In this document: in pieces, positions 54,475-62,148 of the stretch
Layout of the letters: every line of letters starts with the position of its first letter
How positions within the stretch are numbered: the first letter of the stretch is position 1
Origin: Candidatus Hydrogenedentota bacterium
GTDB taxonomy: Bacteria; Hydrogenedentota; Hydrogenedentia; Hydrogenedentales; SLHB01
Direction: 5' to 3'
NCBI GenBank assembly: GCA_013359265.1
Contig: JABWCD010000031.1
Location: forward strand, 1-62,148
DNA: 62,148 nt
The notes under the pieces: model-generated
What the model saw: the letters and a program-made list of their open reading frames with translations, nothing else
Told to the model about the DNA's origin: nothing
Database searches by the model: none
Program-made: the position numbers and the translations under genes

Positions 54475-55406
54475 CGAACGGTACTTTGGTTCGTGTTCGG
54501 CGGGTTGTCCGCATATTCCGCGAACAGCGCGCCGATATCCACGTCGCCCGAATACACAACGACACGATAGCGCAACGTCAGGCGTTCACCCTTTGGCAGA
54601 TCAAGATGTCCGTCCGGCAGCCAATACATTGGCGTGGGGGAGAAGAACCCATAGTCGCGCGTGAACCATTGCGACGGATACCAGCGATTCGTTGAATGCT
54701 GGAAAATGGCAATACCCTCGCGCACGCCGTCACGCTCACTGCTGTAGCTGCACCAGGGCGACGGCACGCCGTACGTGCCCGCTTCCTTCTCTTTGCCTTC
54801 CGCATTGACCAGCCGTCCGCCATTCGTCACGCTCAACTCGGGCACAACGCGTGCCGCGAACAGCGAATGGTTTGTCTTTTCGATGCGTACGTCCTTCAGC
54901 GGTTCGAGCGTAATTTCAAAATCGATTCTGCGGACCGAATCCGAGGGCGCGGCCACGACGATGGTGCGCGTATCGCGGATATCCGGTTCCGCGCCCGCGC
55001 GTTGCCAGAGACAGGTATCCTCGATCACCACCCGATTTCCCGACGCCTCAATAATCTTCGGGCCTTGCGACAGAATCTGGCCCTGCTCGTTCTCATCCTG
55101 CCAGTAGTTGTTGCCGTTCACCTTGTCGCATCCGAAGAACAACGAATGATGGTGCGGGTACGGTTCCGAACTTTCCGTCGTCACGGACGCGCCGCTCGCG
55201 GGAGCGGCGACGGGATACAGATAGGGGTACTTCTGCGTCTCGGCGAACTTATAGGACGTGAAATGCTTCCCTGCAATATTGATCCGAATCTCTTGCGAGG
55301 CCGGTACCGCTTCTACGGTCAGTGGGGACGAAGCGGCCGAGGGAATGAGGATCGCCGGTGCCAGGATTGCGAGCCAAAGCACTCCGCCGCGCGCGTTCGC
55401 AACCAT
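54402..55406 (-). CDS. PmoA-like (DUF6807) secreted protein
   Basis: About 334 residues with a signal peptide (LWLAILAPAILIPSAAS). It shows the family run HFTSYKFAETQKYPYLYPVA, then SSEPYPHHHSLFFGCDKVNG, KTNHSLFAARVVPELSVTNG and WFTRDYGFFSPTPMYW. Function is unknown; the family is common near sugar-degradation genes in Planctomycetota. It lies one base after the propeller gene's stop, so these two form an operon. Its 3' end overlaps that of its paralogue on the other strand by 73 bases. Confidence 0.87.
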   Translation of the reverse strand: MVANARGGVLWLAILAPAILIPSAASSPLTVEAVPASQEIRINIAGKHFTSYKFAETQKYPYLYPVAAPASGASVTTESSEPYPHHHSLFFGCDKVNGNNYWQDENEQGQILSQGPKIIEASGNRVVIEDTCLWQRAGAEPDIRDTRTIVVAAPSDSVRRIDFEITLEPLKDVRIEKTNHSLFAARVVPELSVTNGGRLVNAEGKEKEAGTYGVPSPWCSYSSERDGVREGIAIFQHSTNRWYPSQWFTRDYGFFSPTPMYWLPDGHLDLPKGERLTLRYRVVVYSGDVDIGALFAEYADNPPNTNQSTVRQRAGSGSAVLGLTRTSISRGPIR

Positions 55407-55407
55407 G

Positions 55408-56358
55408 TCAACGCCCCCCCGGGAAAAAGCCGGTCAGGAATTCGCGTTCGCTGCCGGCATATTCCGCCACAGCGAGGTGCTCGATGCCGTGCTGATTCCC
55501 CCACGAATAGTAGATGATCGTTTTTCCGTCGTACTCCGTGAAATCCAAATCGGAGTTGTTGGCGTTCTTCGCGGTTCTGACGCGTCTGCGCTCTGCCGCG
55601 GTCAATTTAGGATTGGCAATCCGGCGATCTTCGTCGCCGTGGTGCATGATCGGCTTGAACGGACTGATCTCCCAAGACTTCAAGTCCCGCGACCGGACCA
55701 GTTCCGGCTCCCACTCGCCCGGATACGCGCCAAGATACACCATGTAATAGTAACCGTCATAGAAGCGAATCGTGGGGCACGCACTGTAGCGCTCCTTCGT
55801 ATACACGCACTCGGGCCCCGTCAGCTTCCACGTGACAAGATCGTTTGATGTCGCGAATCGGATCGTGAACGGCGCGCCCGCTTCCGCCACCGGCTTGTCG
55901 ATCTCGAGCGCCATCACAAATCCATCCGGACCTTTGCAGACGCTTGTATTGAAGATGCTCCAACCGTCCAACACAAACGCGGGAAGCGGCTTCCACGCTG
56001 CCAGGTCGCCCGAGCGCCACGCGTACACGCGATCCGCGCCCCATTTCGGCACGCCCCACGCGTACACGTGGTCCTCGTGGACAAACACCGACCCCAAATG
56101 GCAATCGAGCGCGAACGCCGTCGAGGCAATCCGATCCGACGCTGCGTCGACGAACCGAAAATACGTCCGTCCGAGCGCGTTGTACGCGTAGTTCTCCCGC
56201 ACGTACTCGAACCGATACAGCGTGCCGCGAAAGGCGACCGGGGCCGTCTCGACCATGTCACACGCGATCGTGCCCAATTTCGTGATGACCGGCGCGGACT
56301 GCGCGAAACTCGGCAACACCGCAAGAACTGCAAACGGCATGATCGCTAATCGGCGCAT
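55408..56358 (-). CDS. Secreted five-bladed-propeller glycoside-hydrolase-like protein (GH43/GH117-like)
   Basis: About 316 residues from ATG 56358 (GGGG upstream; signal peptide MPFAVLAVLPSFAQ). Propeller motifs typical of GH43-type enzymes are present: FVHEDHVYAWGVPKWGADRV, AWKPLPAFVLDGWSIFNTSV, CPTIRFYDGYYYMVYLGAYP, DLDFTEYDGKTIIYYSWGNQ. A catalytic acidic set is plausible but cannot be assigned by eye. With the PmoA-like partner gene it probably acts on an extracellular polysaccharide. Confidence 0.8.
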   Translation of the reverse strand: MRRLAIMPFAVLAVLPSFAQSAPVITKLGTIACDMVETAPVAFRGTLYRFEYVRENYAYNALGRTYFRFVDAASDRIASTAFALDCHLGSVFVHEDHVYAWGVPKWGADRVYAWRSGDLAAWKPLPAFVLDGWSIFNTSVCKGPDGFVMALEIDKPVAEAGAPFTIRFATSNDLVTWKLTGPECVYTKERYSACPTIRFYDGYYYMVYLGAYPGEWEPELVRSRDLKSWEISPFKPIMHHGDEDRRIANPKLTAAERRRVRTAKNANNSDLDFTEYDGKTIIYYSWGNQHGIEHLAVAEYAGSEREFLTGFFPGGR

Positions 56359-56577
56359 CGTGAGTCCCCTTCGCGTTGACTTATTCACACCACCGTCCCG
56401 GACATGTGCGCAATGCGTTGTCCGTGGGCCTAACACTTCGTCCATGGACGGTACTTTCCTGCGCACGCTAACCGGACTCTAACACGACGCTAACCGGACC
56501 GGAAAGTTTGTCAAGTAATCTCTAATGGCGAGCGAGACGGCCAAATCGGAACGCATACGCAAACGGAGGTACGCCAC

Positions 56578-59043
56578 GTGAAAATCGACTTGCACTGCCA
56601 CTCCATGCACTCGAAACGTCCCTCCCTGTGGATTATGCAAAAAATCGGGTGCCCGGAGAGCTTCACGCCCCCGCGCGAATTGTACCGCACGATGCGCGAA
56701 AAGGGGATGACCGCCGTCACCATTACGGACCACAACAGCATCGACGGGTGTCTCGAAATCGCGGACCTTCCCAATACGTTTCTGAGCGACGAAGTAACGA
56801 CGTATTTTCCGAAGGACCGGTGCAAGCTGCACGTGCTCGTATACGACATCTCCGAAGCGCAGCACAAGGACATCCAAACCGCGCGCGAAAACGTCTACGA
56901 CCTCGTAGGATACCTGGAATCGCGCCAAATCGTTCACGTCCTCGCGCACCCGCTGTTCGCCGTGAACGACCGGCTCACGTTGGATCACCTCGAACAGTGC
57001 GTGCTGCTGTTCAAGAACTGGGAAATCAACGGCGATCAGAATTCCGACGCGAACGCCGTCTTGCGCCAGGTTGTCGAACACCTCACGCCGGAACTGATTG
57101 AACGCCTCGCGGATAAACACGGCATCGCCCCCACATTCGCGGAACCCTGGAAGAAAAACCTTACCGCGGGCTCGGACGATCACAGTGCGCTCCACCTTGC
57201 CGAGACGTACACCGAGGTCCCCGGCGCTGGTACGCTGTCCCAGTTCTGGCGCGGCATCGAACAGGGCCGTTCCGTGATTCACGGCGGCGGCGCGACACCG
57301 CGGCTCATGGCGCACAACATCTATGGCATCGCGTATCAGTTTTATCGGAGCAAATTGAACCTCGGCAAACACGCGAACGCGGCGACGCTGCTCCAGTTCC
57401 TGGATAAGTGCCTTCAAACAAACGCGACGCGCGAGGTGACTCTCCTCGGCCGCATGCATTCGTTTGTCGGACGCCAGCGCCGCGCCTTTGCCGCCGACCC
57501 GCAGAGCGACACGATCATGTCCATGCTGCGAGCGCAGGCAGAGCGGTACGCCGCGTCGGACCCGAAAATCTCGCGAGTCATCGGCAACGATGCGGCGCCA
57601 TCCGGCAAACTCGAAGACCACTGGTTCGACTTCACCAATGCGGTCGGCAATCAAATGCTGCTCCAGTTGGGGACTCGTATCCTCGACCGTCTGTCACACG
57701 CGCACGTGTTCGATGCGTTCTCCTCGCTCGGCGGCGCGGGCGCGCTGTACGCTGTCTTGGCGCCGTACTTCGTTTCGTACTCGATGCACGCAAAATCGAA
57801 ACGCTTCGCTACAAAGGCGCTCGGGCACCTCGGCGGACACGACGCCGAATCCGCCGCCAAACAACCGCTGCGCCTCGCGCATTTCACCGACACGTTCTAC
57901 GAAGTGAACGGCGTCGCGCGCACGCTCCAGCAGCACGCCCGGCTCTCGCGAAAGCTCGGCATGGATTGCACGATTGTCACCTGCGATCCGGACAAGCCCG
58001 CGGACGGCGACGGCGTGCGCCACTTTCGCCCGATCGGATCGTTTGCGTTGCCGGAATACTCGGAACTCAACGTGGCGTGCCCACCCTTCCTGGACATGCT
58101 CGACTACTGCCATCAACGCGCGTTCACGCAGATTCACACCGCAACGCCCGGGCCCGTCGGCCTGGCGGCACTCGCCATCGCGCGCATACTGAAACTGCCT
58201 ATCGCGGGGACGTATCACACGGCGCTGCCGCAATACGCACTCTACCTTACCGACAACGATGGCTTCGTCGAGGACTTTGTGTGGAAGGCAATGATCTGGT
58301 ACTACAACCAGCTCGACGCGGTCTATGTCCCGTCGCAAAGCACCGGCGACGAACTGGTCGACCGCGGCATTACGAAGGACAAGATTCACGTGTACCCGCG
58401 CGGCATCGACGTAGAGCGGTTCCATCCCTCGAAACGTAACGGCGCGATGTCGAAATTCTTTGGCGATTTGCCCGGCCAGACACTCCTCTACGTTGGGCGC
58501 GTCTCAAAAGAGAAGAACCTCGACCTGCTGGCGAACGCGTTCAAGGCGTTGTGCGCACAAATGGGAAACGTGCGCTTGCTGGTCATCGGCGATGGACCCT
58601 ACCGCGACGAGATGCGCCAGACGCTCGAAGGGTTCCCCTGTGCGTTTCCCGGATACCTCGACGGCGACGACCTGACCGCGGCGTATGCGTCGTCCGATTT
58701 CTTTGTGTTTCCGAGTACGACGGACACGTTCGGAAACGTTGTGCTCGAAGCGCAGGCATCCGGGATTCCAGTGATCGTGACGGATCAGGGTGGCCCGGCC
58801 GAGAATTGCGTAGCCGGCGAGACCGGCATCGTAGTTGAAGGCGGCGACGAGCGCGCGCTTCTCAATGCGATGGCGCAATTCGCCGCCGACCCGGTGCGTG
58901 CCCAGCGCATGGGCGATGCCGCGCGGCGTTATGCCGAGGCGCGGTCCTTCGAGCGCGCGTTCGAGGCGACCTGGCACATGTACGAGCAGATTCCGGTCCA
59001 ATCGCGCCCACTCGACCTCCAGATTCTCGCGAGCGTTGCCTGA
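56578..59043 (+). CDS. PHP domain - glycosyltransferase family 4 fusion
   Basis: About 821 residues from GTG 56578 (GGAGG upstream). The N-terminal PHP domain has DLHCHSMHSK, VTITDHNSIDG, HVLAHPLFAV and GSDDHSALH, so most metal ligands are present. A helical middle (about 230-430) follows. The C-terminal half is a GT-B transferase of the MgtA/SqdX-like GT4 group: FTDTFYEVNGVARTLQQHAR, IAGTYHTALPQYALYLT, YPRGIDVERFHP, LLYVGRVSKEKNLDLL, FPSTTDTFGNVVLEAQASGI. A PHP phosphoesterase joined to a sugar transferase suggests coupled glycan synthesis and phosphate removal. Confidence 0.92.
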   Translation: MKIDLHCHSMHSKRPSLWIMQKIGCPESFTPPRELYRTMREKGMTAVTITDHNSIDGCLEIADLPNTFLSDEVTTYFPKDRCKLHVLVYDISEAQHKDIQTARENVYDLVGYLESRQIVHVLAHPLFAVNDRLTLDHLEQCVLLFKNWEINGDQNSDANAVLRQVVEHLTPELIERLADKHGIAPTFAEPWKKNLTAGSDDHSALHLAETYTEVPGAGTLSQFWRGIEQGRSVIHGGGATPRLMAHNIYGIAYQFYRSKLNLGKHANAATLLQFLDKCLQTNATREVTLLGRMHSFVGRQRRAFAADPQSDTIMSMLRAQAERYAASDPKISRVIGNDAAPSGKLEDHWFDFTNAVGNQMLLQLGTRILDRLSHAHVFDAFSSLGGAGALYAVLAPYFVSYSMHAKSKRFATKALGHLGGHDAESAAKQPLRLAHFTDTFYEVNGVARTLQQHARLSRKLGMDCTIVTCDPDKPADGDGVRHFRPIGSFALPEYSELNVACPPFLDMLDYCHQRAFTQIHTATPGPVGLAALAIARILKLPIAGTYHTALPQYALYLTDNDGFVEDFVWKAMIWYYNQLDAVYVPSQSTGDELVDRGITKDKIHVYPRGIDVERFHPSKRNGAMSKFFGDLPGQTLLYVGRVSKEKNLDLLANAFKALCAQMGNVRLLVIGDGPYRDEMRQTLEGFPCAFPGYLDGDDLTAAYASSDFFVFPSTTDTFGNVVLEAQASGIPVIVTDQGGPAENCVAGETGIVVEGGDERALLNAMAQFAADPVRAQRMGDAARRYAEARSFERAFEATWHMYEQIPVQSRPLDLQILASVA

Positions 59044-59128
59044 CGCGTAAAGCCGATTCTCCAGGAACGCATCTTTTTCGCCCCTTCGGGTATACACGGA
59101 TTGAGACATTTTAGGGGCCATCGGTGGA

Positions 59129-59150
59129 CCGTCCACGAACAAGTGGACGG
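59129..59150. terminator. Perfect hairpin after the PHP-GT gene
   Basis: CCGTCCAC-GAACAA-GTGGACGG, eight perfect pairs, 86 bases after the stop. No T-run follows. It may end the transcript of the fusion gene or be a processing site. Confidence 0.4.
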
Positions 59151-59237
59151 GGCCGGTGTCAAATCGTTACACTAATAGTATTCGCGGAAGAAACACCGCC
59201 CGGCCATGCCCGGTAACCAACTGAGGAGAAACATGTT

Positions 59238-59504
59238 ATGCGATTGACCTTTGTTGTACTCTCACTCTTGGCGGTGGTCGTCATGGGCTGCATGCAGCCC
59301 GCGCCGACCTCCACCACGCCGGTAAGCACGCCCGCTCCGGAAACGGCGGCCCCGGCCCCAGCCCCGGCTGAACCCGCTCCCGCGGCTGAACCCGCACCGG
59401 CACCGGCTGAACCCGCGCCTGCGGAAGCGCCCGCTGCGCCGCCCGCGGAACCGGCCCCAGCGCCGGCCCCGGAAGCCGCGCCTGCCCCTGAAGCCGCGAA
59501 ATAG
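59238..59504 (+). CDS. Ala/Pro/Glu-rich lipoprotein
   Basis: About 88 residues. GAGGAG precedes the ATG. The signal peptide ends in a lipobox (VVVMG-Cys, then MQPAP). The rest is a low-complexity run of APAPAEPAPA units, a typical extended linker in the periplasm. It lies 24 bases before the cytochrome-WD40 gene and probably shares its transcript. Function unknown, possibly a spacer that tethers the neighbour. Confidence 0.82.
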   Translation: MRLTFVVLSLLAVVVMGCMQPAPTSTTPVSTPAPETAAPAPAPAEPAPAAEPAPAPAEPAPAEAPAAPPAEPAPAPAPEAAPAPEAAK

Positions 59505-59528
59505 CAACGAACCGGTGGAGTGAACACC

Positions 59529-61277
59529 ATGCGTTTTTGTAGTTCAAGCGTACGACTCGCCACCGCCGTCGCGTTCGCGCTGGCTTCAATCAGTGCGCCC
59601 GCCGCCGACGCTCCCGCGCCCGAAGCCATCGATGCCGCTATCGACAAAGTCATCGCCCTCGATCCGGCCGCGGTCGCCGCTAAGCTCGCGGAATACAAGG
59701 CGCAGATCGAAGCGCTTCAAAAAGAATCCGCGGAGAAAAAGGCGCAAGCCGACGAACTTGAAAAGAAAGCCACCGCGGAATTGGCCCGCCTCGACTCGAT
59801 CAAGGAACGCATCGCAACGCTCAAAGTCTCGCTCGGCCTCCCCGCGGACGACGCGGCCGGTGACGCGGCAGCGGGCCCGGAGATGGCCATGGCGGCGGCG
59901 CCTTCATCGGCGCCCACGGCAACTCCGGCGGCCGATACGATGGCCGATGTGAAACCCTCCGTCACGTTCAACGATCACATTCAGCCGCTGCTCAAAGCGA
60001 AATGCGTGAAGTGCCACAACCAGGACACGCAGCGCGGCGGCTTTGCGCTCCACGATTACGGCGCCCTCATGCAAGGCGGCGGTTCCGGCGCCGTTATCGC
60101 GCCCGGCAACGCGGACGGCAGCAGACTGTTCCGTCTCGTCAGCGGCGCGGAAGAACCCAAAATGCCGCCCAGCGGCGACGGCTTCAACCCCGAGGAACTC
60201 GCGAAGATAAAAGAGTGGATCAGCCTCGGCGCGCCCGTCGATGCCAACGCCAAGATCGCGAAAGCCGAAGAGAAACCGAAAGAGGCAATGCAGGCCTACG
60301 TCGCCGCGGCAATCGTCGATGGTCCGCCGCCCATGCCGGAAGTTGCGTTGCCCGCGCCCGCGCCCGAGAACGCCAAGCAGGTCGTGGCGCGCGCCGTCGC
60401 AACCAACCCGCGCTCGCCGCTCGTCGCCATCGGCGGATACAAGCAAGTGATCCTCTACGATCTCGAGAAACGCGCCATTCTCGGCGCGCTCCCGTTCCCC
60501 GAGGGCGAAATCTTCTCGCTCACGTTCAGCGTCAGCGGCGAACTGCTCGTCGCGGGCGGCGGCGAATCCGGCGACTCCGGGTGCGCCGTGGTCTGGAACG
60601 TGCGCAAAGGCGATCGCGCGGGCAAGTTCGGCGAAGAGTACGACGCCGTTATGGCCTGCGACATCAGCCCCGACCACGCCAGGATCGCCATCGGCATGCC
60701 CACGAAGAAAGTGAAAGTGTTCAACGTCGCCGACGGCGCGGAAATCTACAAGATCGAAGATCACACCGACTGGATTTACGCCGTGAAGTTCAGTCCCGAC
60801 GGCGAACTGCTCGCCACCGCGGACCGCGCGGGCGGACTGCTATTGTGGCAGGCGGCCAACGGCCGTCCCGTCGAGGCGCTGCGCGGACACTCCGGCGCCA
60901 TCCATGACCTTTGCTACAGCAACGACTCGGCGCTGCTTGCCTCCGCGAGCGCGGACGGATCGGTCCGCCTGTGGGATACGTGGAAATACCAGCAGACAGC
61001 CAAGTTCGATCCGCATCCCGGCGGCGTGTTGAGCGTCGATTTCGCCAACAACAACGAACTCGTCACGACCGGCATCGACGGCCAGACAAAACGATGGGAC
61101 ACCGGCGGAAAGAACCTCGCCACATACGCCGCACTGCCCGACTGGGGCTATTCCGCCCGCTTCGGCGCGAACGACGCAATCGTCCTCGCTGGCGCATGGA
61201 ACGGCGTCATCGAGCTGTGGGAGACCGCCTCCGGCACAAAAGTCGGCCAAGTCCTCACCAGCGCCGCGCAGTCGTAG
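59529..61277 (+). CDS. Cytochrome-c-like (CxxCH) plus WD40 protein
   Basis: About 582 residues. The ATG at 59529 has GGTGGAG eight bases upstream. There is a signal peptide (ATAVAFALASISAPA), then a coiled coil (about 45-95) and an Ala-rich linker. A planctomycete-type cytochrome c domain follows with the haem site CVKCHNQ and a later MPPSGDGF methionine. Then come about seven WD40 repeats (FSPDGELLATADRAGGLLLW, LASASADGSVRLWD and others). Such fusions are a hallmark of Planctomycetota and relatives. The coiled coil may mediate assembly. Partner and electron donor are unknown. Confidence 0.92.
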   Translation: MRFCSSSVRLATAVAFALASISAPAADAPAPEAIDAAIDKVIALDPAAVAAKLAEYKAQIEALQKESAEKKAQADELEKKATAELARLDSIKERIATLKVSLGLPADDAAGDAAAGPEMAMAAAPSSAPTATPAADTMADVKPSVTFNDHIQPLLKAKCVKCHNQDTQRGGFALHDYGALMQGGGSGAVIAPGNADGSRLFRLVSGAEEPKMPPSGDGFNPEELAKIKEWISLGAPVDANAKIAKAEEKPKEAMQAYVAAAIVDGPPPMPEVALPAPAPENAKQVVARAVATNPRSPLVAIGGYKQVILYDLEKRAILGALPFPEGEIFSLTFSVSGELLVAGGGESGDSGCAVVWNVRKGDRAGKFGEEYDAVMACDISPDHARIAIGMPTKKVKVFNVADGAEIYKIEDHTDWIYAVKFSPDGELLATADRAGGLLLWQAANGRPVEALRGHSGAIHDLCYSNDSALLASASADGSVRLWDTWKYQQTAKFDPHPGGVLSVDFANNNELVTTGIDGQTKRWDTGGKNLATYAALPDWGYSARFGANDAIVLAGAWNGVIELWETASGTKVGQVLTSAAQS

Positions 61278-61395
61278 CGCCGCACAGTCGTAGCGCCACG
61301 CAGTCGTAGCGCCGCTCGATTCAAACCCAATCGAACTCGCCCCCAAGCTCCGGCTTGGGAACGCACTCGAACTCGTCCCCAAGCTCCTGCTTGGG
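61267..61395. repeat. Short repeats after the cytochrome-WD40 gene
   Basis: Three near-copies of CAGTCGTAGCGCC lie at 61267-61313. Two copies of a hairpin CCCAAGC-TCCN-GCTTGGG follow at 61342-61359 and 61378-61395, spaced by 36 bases within a longer direct repeat (GAACTCG...GGGAACGC). The hairpins may end the upstream transcript. The rest of the gap up to 61669 holds no supported gene. Confidence 0.75.
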
Positions 61396-61669
61396 AACGC
61401 GCTCTTGAAAAGCTCTGCTTTGCTCTCCCTTGCACCCACCTCCCACAGGACGCTATCGTTCCCACTCGCAACTCAATCGCTGAGGGTTCCCATGCCCACA
61501 CTCGACCGAATCGGCAAACCGAACAACGACGGAAACGTGCTGACCCGCGCCGTCCTCGCAAGCTTGAAGGGCCAACTGTCGTCCACTGCGCGAGCCGTCT
61601 CCTCGGGCGCGAACGCCTCCAACGCGAGAACATCGTCGTCCGCCAAACGCCCTATAAGATCGGAATCTC

Positions 61670-62148
61670 ATGAAACAGAATAAGCCCATCGAGTCGTTAA
61701 TCCTCACAATACGTGGGCACAAGGTCATCCTGGATGCCGATTTGGCCGACTTGTATGGCGTCACCACGAAACGGCTGAACGAGCAAGTGAAACGCAATGC
61801 GGAGCGTTTTCCCAGCGATTTTGTGTTCCAATTGGCTAACAAGGAATGGCGCAACTTGAAGTCGCAAATTGCGACTTCAAGTTTGCAACTCATTGATCCA
61901 AATAGGGTTACGGCGCGCCCGTCGCAATTTGCGACCGGTTCGTTCGGGGGCCGGCGGAAGCGTCCTTTCGCCTTCACCGAACACGGCGCCATCATGGCCG
62001 CAAATGTTCTTAACAGCCCCGCAGCCATCACCATGAGCGTGTACGTCGTCCGCGCCTTCATCCAGATGCGCGAACAAATCGTGGCGAATGCTGAAATCCT
62101 CAAGCGTCTCGCCGAAATCGACAAGACCCTGCTCAAACACGACAAATC
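61670..62148 (+). CDS. ORF6N-domain protein (cut by the window end)
   Basis: The frame from ATG 61670 is open to the window edge (159 codons). It has the ORF6N pattern: VILDADLADLYGVTTKRLNE, QVKRNAERFPSDFVFQLANK, EWRNLKSQIATSS, GGRRKRPFAFTEHGAIMAAN, VYVVRAFIQMREQI, then a helical part. ORF6N/KilA-N-like proteins are thought to bind DNA and are spread by phages and mobile elements. Two palindromes lie within the coding sequence (61853-61883 and 61921-61935), both around GTCGCAA. The start has only a weak GGA upstream. Confidence 0.88.
   Translation, partial: MKQNKPIESLILTIRGHKVILDADLADLYGVTTKRLNEQVKRNAERFPSDFVFQLANKEWRNLKSQIATSSLQLIDPNRVTARPSQFATGSFGGRRKRPFAFTEHGAIMAANVLNSPAAITMSVYVVRAFIQMREQIVANAEILKRLAEIDKTLLKHDK

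Overview
The window is 62 kb of GC-rich bacterial DNA. Several families point to the Planctomycetota or the related Candidatus Hydrogenedentota: a DUF1549/DUF1553 protein with a CxxCH haem site, a CxxCH plus WD40 fusion, two PmoA-like (DUF6807) proteins, prepilin-like proteins with an H-x10-DG motif, and many dispersed intergenic repeats. The phylum is an inference from gene content; there is no rRNA in the window. Housekeeping genes (dnaG-rpoD, dnaE, lipB, hflX and one CAU tRNA) show that this is chromosome.

Layout. 1-0.9 kb: tandem repeats. 0.9-9.8 kb: a leftward run of a small secreted protein, a DUF4129-type membrane protein, DUF58, DUF1549/1553, a Ser/Thr kinase and a MoxR ATPase. It faces a rightward VWA protein / histidine kinase / response regulator operon with overlapping stop and start codons (10.0-13.7 kb). 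13.7-15.5 kb: a repeat-rich intergenic island. 15.5-23.9 kb: a P450, a prepilin-like protein, a YfhO-like membrane protein, a conserved unknown protein, a beta-propeller protein and small ORFs.

24.2-27.35 kb: a compact element bounded by a 26-bp direct repeat of the 3' end of a CAU tRNA. It carries a terminase-small-subunit-like gene coupled to a two-TM protein, and a divergent module with an AlpA-like excisionase. No intact integrase is visible. 27.4-31.3 kb: nested palindromes, then rpoD and dnaG. 31.8-37.4 kb: tandem secreted VWVP proteins, a second prepilin-like protein, an ankyrin lipoprotein and a galactose-oxidase-like protein. 37.7-42.7 kb: pncC/cinA-like, dnaE, DCC oxidoreductase and lipB in one overlapping run. 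42.8-51.6 kb: an SLC13 transporter, a TPR protein, a hybrid histidine kinase, hflX and a TIM-barrel protein. 51.87-52.02 kb: a candidate free-standing small RNA with promoter, three hairpins and terminator. 52-62 kb: a HEAT protein, two facing PmoA-like proteins, a propeller hydrolase-like protein, a PHP-glycosyltransferase fusion, an Ala/Pro lipoprotein, a cytochrome-WD40 protein and a truncated ORF6N gene.

The strongest leads are the tRNA-flanked mini-element, the small RNA, the hflX start (AUU codon just after a terminator), a 62-bp palindrome whose two copies differ only in ways that keep pairing, and a pair of 32-residue Lys/Pro-rich small proteins. All assignments come from reading the sequence; no database search was run.
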